Source: Liolophura sinensis
Lineage: Eukaryota; Mollusca; Polyplacophora; Chitonida; Chitonidae
Direction: 5' to 3'
Assembly (NCBI RefSeq): GCF_032854445.1
Contig: NC_088300.1
Coordinates: 27,573,608 to 27,637,607, forward strand
DNA: 64,000 nucleotides
Every line of letters begins with the position of its first letter. The stretch's first letter is position 1. This document shows, one piece after another, positions 50,501 to 62,500 of this stretch. Made by a program: the position numbers and the translations under genes. The notes beneath the pieces were generated by a model, which saw only the letters and a program-made list of their open reading frames with translations, did not search any database and had not been told where the DNA came from.

Positions 50501-53500
50501 TAACAGGCTGCAAAGGGCACAGGTAAACAATACAAATCTTGCCAGGTGTTTGCTTGTAAATGTGGTACACCTGTAGCCAGGTATTTTTTTATTACAGCGG
50601 ACCATTGTCAGGCTATCAAAGCACTCTCCTGTAGGTGACACATGAACGCCAAACTTCAGCTCAATACACGAAGCACTTAAATATTCACCATAGCATGGAT
50701 TGTAATATACAAAAGAGATATGCATCTGGTAATTTGGTGTATAATTAGCACATCTGCAGGACATCAATGATGGTACATCTACCTAATATACTGTACATGC
50801 AGTACACTTTGTTACTCCTGTAACACTTAGTTTAACATTGTCTCCAATACACCAAAGGTAAGTCATGAATGTTGTAAATTACAGTAATTAATATTCACAT
50901 AGCACATTGGACATCTGCAGGACATCAACGCTGGGGCATCTACCAAATACGTGCAGTACTTTTTGAGATGTCTCCCGTAACACTTAGTTTAACATTGTTT
51001 CCAATACACAAAAGTAAATCATTAATGCTGTAATTTAGTCACTGATATGCACATATGTCCCAAACCTGAGCTTAAGAAGCTGAGTAGACATTACAGGAGT
51101 CTCACGAGCTCATGCAGATAGGTAGAAGACTGGATGGAAGCTCTTGCAAACTATTGCAGCTGGAAGTCAAGATTTTATGGTAGTTGCAAGACTGAATACA
51201 CATCTCGCACAGCTGTGTCTGTTGCTCAATAAAATTCTGCCTTTCAGCTACGATTGTTCACGAGAGCCCCTGCCCTGTCTCGTCTCAACCTGCATGAACT
51301 CACACAGTTTCTGAAATGCCGTCTCTGTTTATACATGCAGTACTTTCAAACTATCGCCACAATCATTGTTTTCACTCTTATTGAACACTCTCACTCATGG
51401 CATTACTTTCTGCCATGACAGTACTTTCTACATGTTAGCTAAACATTCAAGTAAAATGAAGTAATAGTCTCCCTACCAATGCCTACAACTTGCCACAAAT
51501 TACCCTACTGAACAAGAACATGTATATAGTTGTATTTAAATTGCTCATCAAAATAATTAAAATGAATATAATCTACTGAATTTCGATACCCTTTTCTTTG
51601 CAATTATTAAAACATGCACTTCACTTCTGTGACTTCAACATTAAAGTAAATTAAATTTTCAGATATGAAATCCTCACCTTCAACCAACTGTAAAAAGCAC
51701 AGATTTCAATTCACAACATCATAACTTCAGGGTATGAATATATATCAATTCAAAACTACATGTATAAATATATATCAATTCAAAACTACATGCATAAATT
51801 CACCCATTTACATACATCTTCTATTTCATCCTCCAGATTGCTGATCCTGCTCAATTTTGTGATTGTACTGCTGTATTTGTCATTTCTCACAGACACTGAA
51901 AATAGCACCAAATTTTAATAGTTCACAATAGTCCTTGTATCCTTAGCTAATATATTTGACAACAGTGGCTTAATGAAACTGGTAAAACTTAAAATTCAAG
52001 TTTATAAGTAAAGAAACACAAACATGAGAGAGTACATTAACAACTGCAGCCAATTTCCACCAACTAACCCTCCATAAATAGATGACAGCATTATTAAATT
52101 GTCTGAAAAGAGATGAGCTATCAGTATTTATATGCAGATACATAATGAACATTTTTTTGGCATCTATTCTATATATTGCATACTTTATTATAAATATATG
52201 GTAAACATTGTTTTATGTGAACATGTTGTTAATATACACTTTAGTAACTCTGTACATGTACATGCTGTAGCCAGTATAAATTGTACACTGTGTAGTGTCA
52301 AGTTGCAAATGTGCTAATTCAAGAAGGCAGCATTCCACTCAAATGCTGATTTGTTTTGCACTCAAGGTTGTGCTTGTCACTATCAGTAGAAATCAGCCTT
52401 GATATGGTTATTCATGTGATTTATTTATTTGATTGGTGGTTTACGCCATACTGATGAGCAATTCACTTTTATGACGGCAGCCAGGAAGGAAACCGGGTAG
52501 ATCCCGGGGAAACCCATAACCATCTACAGATTGCTGACAGGCCTTCCCACGAACAGCTGGAGAAGAAGCCAGAGTGACCCAGACAAACTCTCAGCAGCCC
52601 CTGGGTTATTGTGGCGTGTTGGCACCTAATAACCAAGGAAGCCTGTCTGGATATGTAAAAATATCCCTCCTGGCACACATGTAGGTTATGGTGATGATAT
52701 ACCTGGATCAGCAGCAACTTCATCAAATGTTCCAGTAGAATTATGGTCTTCTGGTGAGACATCATCCTGAAATATAAGCAGTCATACTATATATTCAGGG
52801 CTCAAAATGTTTGCTATTCCAGGCTCAAGAGTGATGGCCATGACAAACACCGAGGTCATCCAGTATACTTTAAAGCTGTGAAATGTATTTGATTGCATTT
52901 AGAAACATTGTAGCACAATATGGATGTGGATAAATAACAACAAAAAATTTTTTATGTCCCGGACTCTGCACCGTTTCCTCCCACCACAATGCTGGTCGCC
53001 ATTGTATAAATGAAATATTCTTGAGTACAGTGTAAAACACCAATCCAGTAAATAAATCCTTTATGTGCCTTAAATGATTAATAGTTACCTGATTACAGGT
53101 GATCTCACAATGATCTGGGGTTAATTTTTATTTTGAGCTCTTAAAAACGAGTCAATGACCAGGCATTTTTTCCCCTGATACTGACAGGATCAAGTTAAGG
53201 CAAGCAAAAGGTTTCCACCACAGAAATTTTTATATGACTAGATTACCTCAGTTTCACATTACTTCATCCCATATTATCAACATTATAAGCTAACCCTAAA
53301 TTTAAGCAATTGAATGCATTGCATTAAGTGAAAATCTAAAAAAATTAAGAGAGTATCTGACATAGCTCTTTAGTTGTCTGAAATCAACCAATATGCACTT
53401 TATATTTCCTTCACTTTAATAAATATTTATTAAAAGAAACTAACTAGGCAACAGTTTTGGAAAACTTCACAAACTGAGCACATGGATTACTGTATTTGCC

Positions 53501-56500
53501 CTCAAAATTTGCACAAAAAGTGCATTTATCAGAGGCAAACAAAGGTCATAAAATTTTACTTTTGCAGCTTTCCAAATAAACCTCTAAAAACATTACTGTG
53601 ACAAAAAAAAAAGCTCTCAGAATCAGACAAAATCAGTGATAAACATGCATATTCCTTCCACAGGGAACAATCTAAAATTTATCAAACCTTACTTCTCTGA
53701 AATCTCCTGATGTCCTCTTCATCACCTGACCTGCTCCTGTGTAATACAATAACTGATTGTATAGAACGCATGTCTGGTAATTTCAAAGCCATCTATTAAT
53801 TTGGAAATTACCTCTACGTTTATTATATTCCTGTTAGTTCCAAAATTAATGTATAAAGAATTTACCGCGAACAATGCTTTATAGGATTTAGTAGGATATT
53901 TAAAAGTACAAAAAATACTGACCAACACAACACATCCTTTTAAGCGAGATGTTCTCATCTGCATGTTTTTCTAGGTGGATCACAAATATACAAGAACATC
54001 CCAGAGGAGGACCAGAGGCACTGTGATGTTAGCCCACGTTTTAAAATGTTAACATGATGTACGTAAGACCTTATAGGCAAAGGGAGAGATAACAACGACA
54101 TTATATGAACATTATTTCCAACTTGAGGAAAGGTAGTTTTCAATTCAGTCTAATGTTCTTGCTTCTATCAACAACAAACATGCTCCTGATACATGCATAA
54201 GTTACCTGTAACAGATGCTATCAGGCTGTGTGCAGAATGTTGATCACCTATATATTTAACAGCTGTCATAACGTTCCTTTCTGGTGAAACCTGTCAAAGA
54301 AAAAATAAAACAGAAAAAACAACTTAGATTAGGTAGAGTCGCCTCTAGGAGACAAACAAATTAATTAATTTACAAAACAAATGAGTGGAAAACCCACGAC
54401 CATCCGCAGGGAAAGCCAGCATGAGCTGGGCTTGAACTCACAGCGACTGCATTGGTGAGAGGCTCCTAGGACATTAAACTGCGCTAGTGCGCTAACCAAC
54501 TGAGCCACCGAGGCCCCCATTTGGTTTAACTTTGATTATAATACACAATACACTAAATCAGGAATTCAGTAATTTATGGTATTTAATATGTACATATCCA
54601 TTCAAGGATGGAATATCGCCCTTGCCCTATTTTGCTCTACATATGTGCAAACCCTGAGCTGATTACATCCAGTATGCTGTACTTTTTTGGATACCACCCC
54701 TAACTTTTTGTTTAGCTTTGATTCTAATACACATACACTGTCAATAATTTAGTAATTTATGATATTTATCATGTACACACGGAATCAAGGATGAAATTTC
54801 ACCATCACGCCATTATATTCTACATATGTGTAAACCATGCAGTACTTTTTGAGATACCACCCCTAACAGTTGGTTTATTATTGATTCAAATACACAATTC
54901 ATGAAGTCAGGAATTCAGTAATTTATGGTATATAACATGTACACACCAAATCACCGATGGAATTGCCCCCTAGCATTATTGTACGTGCTCTACATGTGTG
55001 CAAACCCTATCTCAACGATAATGATACCACCCCTAACATTTTGTTTAACATTGCTTTCCCTGTTATTGGATGCTGACGCCTACACCAACGCTCAGAATAT
55101 AACATAAGCTACGTTTGTACTTTGTACAGGCAAGCTAAAATAGAAATGAACAGAAAAATGAAAATTGCGAAGCAATGATGTGTAAATAAAATTCAACGAA
55201 CATTAAACTCTGCAAATGGCCACACTAGCATTTTCATAGCTGTGATTTTATACTTACTTCATCTTCACTGGACTCTTCAGAATTGCCATCCTGCAAGTGA
55301 AATATTCAATTTACTTTACAGAAGCTATGGCAGAGATTTCTGGCAAAACATCTTCATTAACTAATGGAACAAAATTTTCTGTATTTACTAAGAGCAGCTC
55401 AACAAGTTCCGTTCTGTAAATATTATACTCACACCCATGAGATGAGGCAGGTGTTTTATGAAAGGTAATTATTTGGGCTATATTCTAAAACAATGACCCA
55501 ACTACTCTAAATGGCTTTTTGGGAAACTATTTTCAGATGACCATGATACAGTAAATGTAAACTAATCAAAATATTTGCATAAATCGAGATTTCCCCATTG
55601 CTGCATGCCATGGCCTGATGCCTGCATTGCTGAAATTTTATTAACTCTTCAAAAAAAGTAAAATTCATGGGCTTGTATGCCATTAACATTTTAAACAAGA
55701 TTACTTCTAGTACACAGTGCTTTCTACCAAATTCTCACCCTGTTTCAAGTTATACACAGACTGTAAGTAAGGAAAAAGCACTTTTATTATTCTGACTGGA
55801 GAAAATAATCTGTTAAGTCAGCTGGTTTGAATTTCCTGTTGCCAGGGTTCGTATCTTAATCAATCACAAACATGTTTCCTGGTCATTTTGAATCCCCAAA
55901 ACATTGGTCTTTCTGCAAGGGTAAAGTTATCAACTACCTTGGCCTTTGGCTTATGGAAATTATTTAAACTAAACAGTCATAATACACTACTATCGACAAA
56001 ACTTTATACACAGCTGCCTTAACAAATGTGACAGAATTAACATGATTTATACACGTACTTTTGTTTTATTTCTTAAAGTAATATACAACTGATGCTGATT
56101 GGCTGACAGTGGAGATAGGGTTTCCTGGGTTAAATCTTGCACCCTAAAATGAACCATACCCCAAACTTAGCTTAGGCAAGAATCATATATGGCCTGAACT
56201 TGCCAATCTCCCAGACTAGGCAATCAGAATCAATTCTACAACCATTTAAGTTTATTTCTTTACTTACTTCATCATCATTGGACTCACCAGATTCATCAGA
56301 CTGCAAGTGAAACAAAGCTTAGTGTAAAAATAAATAATGGGAATTGCTCGTTATTTTTATGTGAAAGTATTTGGAAATATAAACATTTATTTCACATTTT
56401 ACTAATTATTTTCTTTTGCTTTCCCAAAATGAAATGAACACATATTAAACCAATACCCAGTTATATACCATATACATGCAACAGCTGAAAAAAACTCACC

Positions 56501-59500
56501 TTTTGAAGTGACCATATGAGTCATTCTGTGTCAAAGCTGTCCTAACACTGTAAGTTCTATTACAGCAGAACTGGACAAAAAAATTCATTCATATGACATC
56601 AGTAAACTTAAACTTGTCAAGAGCAATATTATCATGTCATTTTAAACATATACAGAACTAAAAATTTAGTTTTACGTCTTTACCCACGATTGTTTCTTAC
56701 TTACTTCACCCTCATTGGATGCCTCATCAGAATCATCATCCTGCAAGTGAAATACAGCTCACATTTATAAGTAATGCATTGGTGTAAAGGACTTTTAATT
56801 AGGACTTTTAATTATGGTGGTTTGTGTAACCATACAAGTTATTTTCTCAGCTCCCAGAAAATTCCACAATAGATCATTGAAGTATAATTTTCACTATCAA
56901 TGTGCAACATCTTTATATTACTTTCAGTAAAACTAATTCACCTACCTAATTACAGGCAGATGTTGAAGAATTAATAATTTAGTTTTACTTCTTAAGCTGT
57001 GATGGTGTACTTACTTCATCCTCATTGAACTCTGCACCAGAATCATCATCCTGCAAGTGAAATACAGATCACATTTATAAGTATTGCCTTTCTGGGAGGA
57101 GAAAGCAACTTTTTTTGTTCTTTTTTTTTTTCTGATTGGATGGTGGTGATGATTTGAGTTTAAACCTTATGAATCATTCTAATGAAAGGCTACAGCAACA
57201 CATCAAGAGCAACTTCCTTAATACCACCGATTCCTGAGATTACTTTCACAACGTTCATCAGTCACATTTCCAGGTTATAGTGCATTAAGGCAACATCATT
57301 TATGAGAAGTTACAAAAAATGGATTTATAAAGTTTTGTGAAAGAGGACCCCGATCCTTAGAAAGAGATTCAGTTTGGTCTAACACAATGCCTACACACAT
57401 TGCACAGCCTAATGTTTCAAAAGTTGTCTAGTAAATATTAAAAAACATCACAAATTATTTCGAATTAATTGTTTACAAACTAAAAGCAAGCATTTCACTC
57501 ATCTGATCATGAAAACACTTACATCCAGTGGACTTCATATCAGATCATCTATATGAGTGCAGCCATACGAGCACCGTCAATTGCTACAAGTATTTGCCAT
57601 AAGACAACAGGGTTAGCCAGCTACCTGCTGCTATTTGGACACTCTCTTTTCAGAACTTTTAACATGAGAGAAACAGGAGGAAACAAAATCTGGACATCCT
57701 GCTATAACAAAATGGCCTTAAAAAGAATGTTTGGAAACCCTCTTTTCACATTTCTGGCATTTCACTGCACCAGACACCTGCAAGCTGTCTGAGATTCATA
57801 AAAAGTATCAAACCTATATCTGAACTTAAATGCTAACTTCTTTTTTTCCAGTATTTGTCATGAGAGTTCAACACCACTCTCAGTTTTAAATAAAAACTCT
57901 TACTGTAAGTCATAAGTTTAGCACAGTATTGAAGTGTATTGATCATTTAAGACTAAGACTAACATGTGATTATAACACATTTGTAATCCTGAGCCCAGCA
58001 CAACACTAGAAGAAGAGGAAAAACTATAATTCCCTGACCAAAAATGAAACTGAACCGAAAAAATATGTGCAACTGAAAGACAAAAGTCTTAACGGGAAAG
58101 CTGTGACCCAACCCATGGACATCTGTCATATGTACATGTTATTAAAGTCACCTTATCTGCAGTAGTTTCCAAGGGCCGTTCTTTCTCCTTTTCTGTATTG
58201 TTTTCATCCACCTGCAATTATTATAAAGACAAACACTAACGGTTTACTTTCAGAAATTATTAACACTCTATAACATCATTATTGAAAAATAAAACATCCC
58301 CACCCCCACCATCAAAGAAATACCAGATAACAAGAGAAAATGCACTATATTTCCAACAGGAAACCATCCTGAATAAACATACTAAACAATTAAAGCAAAA
58401 AAGTCAAGTCTTTCTGCTGAATTAAAGGCTGATAAGAAAACGCCATCTTTACGGAGAGAAATGGCTCTGAGTGTCAATGTAGCAATCCCACTTACCTTCT
58501 CTTGACTGGTAGATGAGATAGAAGTTTCAGATATGTCTCCTGCACTGGTTAGTGGCACCTGAAAGATAAATATACATGTGTGTGTTTACAAGTATGTAAC
58601 AAAACTTTTGAAATGGTAGCATCACCTATTCTTACAATTTTTTCTCACTTACTTTATAGAGGCATGCAAAAAAGAAAACCACATAAATTTTGTATAAAAT
58701 GAAAAATATATTACGAGTAATTACATACATACAGGCCCAGTGCAGACCCTCAGTTGGACAAAACAAAATTTAAATTTGCAGATAACCTTTATTAAGATCT
58801 TAACTTTAATATCTACAGGCATAAATGATCACTGCCGGTACCTGTAACATGTGAGATAGTATAATCCTATATACACTTGTGGATAATTGTGTATGGAGTT
58901 GTACAATGACAGGTACTTATCACTTTTACATGTAGGACTTACTGAGTTTCTACTTCCTTCTGACACTTCACCTGATTCTTCTCCATCACTAGCCTGTAGG
59001 CAACAAAAGACTCTGTGTTATTATTTTACCTGTAAATTACTCAGGCTTTTATTTTTTTTTTGTCCATAGTGTGCCAATCAGTTTTACTAACCAGATTCTA
59101 TAAAATTCTGGCATGAATTTTACTTCAATATGTGACATATAAATTGGTATTTTATCAGATTTAGTCTTCTAATACAATCGCAGTACATATTACATTAACA
59201 TAGTACAACCTGAAGTGAAAATAATTAACATTTTGATTTAGTATAATAAAACTTTCCATAGCAGGTGATTAAAAGTTGATCTACTTGAAATCAATGGTAT
59301 ATGTATGTATTAAACAAAACACATGGTTAAATGGAAGACACTGACTATAAAACAGCAAGCACAATACCTCTATTGGAATAACCTGCTGAAAATCATCAGA
59401 TATGATTGGGCCACCATATGGACTTTCCATCCATTTAGTCCTCAAACTCCGAGTACTATACTTGTACATTTGACCTGAAACTGCGAAGGGAATTTGGCTC

Positions 59501-62500
59501 TCCCAATCTTTCTCTTGGAAAAAATAAATTCTTAACACAAAAGTCACAGATGCAATCAATACATCAATAAGAGCAACTTTCAGTGTGAATTATGCACCCA
59601 AAACCACACTGGTCTGGTTGGCCAGCTTCATAAAAATGTATAATTTTATCAGTCTGCATAGAAGAGTGCTTTCAGAATATGCTTGAATAAACACCTTGCA
59701 AACATGTGAAACTGTTGAAGAATTACGGTGTATAATATTATGTTTCACCAAAGAAAATATGAGAAGATTTGCTTCTGTTATTGCTTTTTGCCAACACTCA
59801 TTTTGTTATTGCTTGCATGTCAGCACGTTTACCTGTTGTGTTTTTTTTTCATTTAGATCTAAGGATTTAAGGAGAGCTTTGAAAAACTGGCTTAACACCC
59901 TTGGCCATTTTTAAGTTAAGACATTTTTAAGGAAAAAGCCCCCAGCATGATTTGCAGAACTTACCTGTGCAGTTGCCAGCCCTGCACAGGCAGGTCACAA
60001 AACATGAAACTGACCGCCCATTCAAAAAATTGAACGAGTGTGCAAGGTTATAGTGTTAAGTTAGTTCATTTCTTAGAGTTAGTTCTGAAAATGTGCGTCA
60101 AAGAAATGGTTACCACAAACCAAAACAGAAAGGAGGAAGGATTAGGCCTAAACTCGGCTTCTGCCGTAAAAGAAAATCATAAGTAAGCCTGTTTTGTGAA
60201 GCAATAATTTGAACACTCTGGTATGCAATTTTAGATTCACTGATATTTTGGCAGATTCTCACTTGACGAACCTGTAAACCTTTTTGACTGCATACACAGG
60301 TGGTATGAAAATACCAAGGGCTATACAATGGAACAGGGATTTTTATATCACCAACAAGAAACACTTGCTTTCATTGCAAAGATTTTATTTCTTGGTTCAC
60401 ACGAATCAAGACAGGACAATGGCCTTTCCAAAACATGTGTTATACAATAACAAAGACTATAAGTACACCCACCTTTCCGGAACCTACTAAACATTGCATT
60501 TATGTTTATAAAATAATACATTAACTTAAAAATACGACAAAACTTTCAAACTAATATTCTGTTTTTGCCTGCTTTTGGAGTTTCCCTTCAATACTTAAAT
60601 GTTTTGGACATATGCCTTGTAACACAGCTATATAAAGTGACAAGGTTTGCACTACTCTATAACGTTTTGTCTTCGCGAGCCACTCATGAGACTCTGGCTA
60701 AAGTGAAATGTCAAAAAAAAGAAAAAAAAAAAAGAAGGAAATAATATATTAAATAATGAGCATCCTTGCAGACAGTTTAGAAAGCTTGCATAATTGTTGA
60801 TTTTCAAAACTAAAAAGCAATAAAAAACAATATGAACTGAACCAAGGAGAAACCAAAACAAAAACCAACCAAATATTTAATAACTGAAATCTTGATAGGT
60901 AAGTACAAGATATAAATTACCTGGGTCAGTGGCCATCTTATCAAAAGACTCTGAAGCATGGCGGTTGCTTATAAACCCAATGGACGTCACACTACTCCTT
61001 GTTGGTGAGCCCTGTCATCAAAACATTTACAATATAGCGGGAAAGCTTATTGCACTGCCAGGAGTTGGAAATGTTGCTATATATGTATATTGTTTGTGAT
61101 TTGTCGACACCACTGATGTACTTGTACCCAAAAATTCAAGGTCCTACATGTAAGACCTACAAGAGTTTTGCAGAGTTACTCCTTAAATAAAGCATGACTT
61201 TCTGAAAACTTACTACCGCAAATATGTAGTTTATGACCAAATCCCACAGAAGATTAAAGTTTCTTTAAAATAAACAAGGCTCTTGTTGACCTGGACAGAG
61301 AAACATATTCTTCAGCAGTATTCAATTTCTCAGAACATCTTTAGTTACAATCTTATGTTTCAATTATTATCTACTGGCTGAGATTACCTGGCGTGCTTCC
61401 TGGAACTGTATTGGAGTTGTATTACTGTATTGACTTAGAACTGAGAAAGGAGAAAATAAGAACTAAATGTGTCAGCAAAAACCTAGTGCATCTTATAATA
61501 AAGTATATTAGCACAGTAGTAGTGAATATCTCATGATAGACCAGAGAACATTGTAAATGAGTCTTTTTATTGTCTGATGAAAATATTATGAACTTCATTG
61601 TTGATGCACAGCATGTAATTATATTTCAGGGATCTCAGATGGTCAAAGTCTTGGTACAAATGATCATCACGCCCTTAACCAATGATTAGGCGTTGTCTTC
61701 AAATCCAGCTCTTGCTCAGTTGGCCGCGGCTCAGGGGGATTTAAGGTACCTAACAAAAGTCAGTCAGTTTTTGTTTTTTTTTTTTTGACTGTGAATTACC
61801 TTTCGATTTTCCCACTTTCACAGTTTATGGGGAATTACCTGGTGACAATAAACAGGCTTGGATGGCCATTGGCAAAGTCTAACGATTGTTGAAAACCAAT
61901 AGCCTTCAAAGAATATCGTCTACTGTCTGTACATCATATGTGGGAATGTTTGTCAGGTACTTGTCAAAGGTGGGAGGCTTCCCCCAGGCGCACCAGTTTC
62001 CTCCTACATAAATCTGGCTGCCATTTTATATGTGAAAAATTCTTGTCTTTAATCTGCATGGAACCAGAGAAGAAGCTATACACCCTTTCTCCTTCACGCA
62101 TGGGTTTTAAAAAAAAATTACAAATTTTAAAGATTTTACACACAATATTAAAGGCCCTACAAAATGAAAGGACCTACACACAAATTTTGTCTTAATCAGA
62201 CAACATTATTAAACAATTATTGCACGTAAAACAGTGATCAAACAGAATCACAGAAACTGATAAATGTGCTGGGCAGATCTGAATAATAACAGTAAGAACA
62301 CAGGAAATCATGCAAGACTTGTGCCGGGATCTGGATGGTCTTTAAACGTATTCTGAGGTTATATAAAATGAACTTGCACACAAATCTTTACAATAACTGA
62401 GAAATATTTACACAAAAATCACAGATACTGCACAGAAATCAACAATCAATGAGAATCATGAAAGTTATTAAATATGCCACACTTATGGACTGACTGGGCT

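Noticed and set aside
54496-54518. Possible tRNA gene
   Set aside because: A and B boxes are present but no acceptor-stem pairing; it is the head of a SINE.
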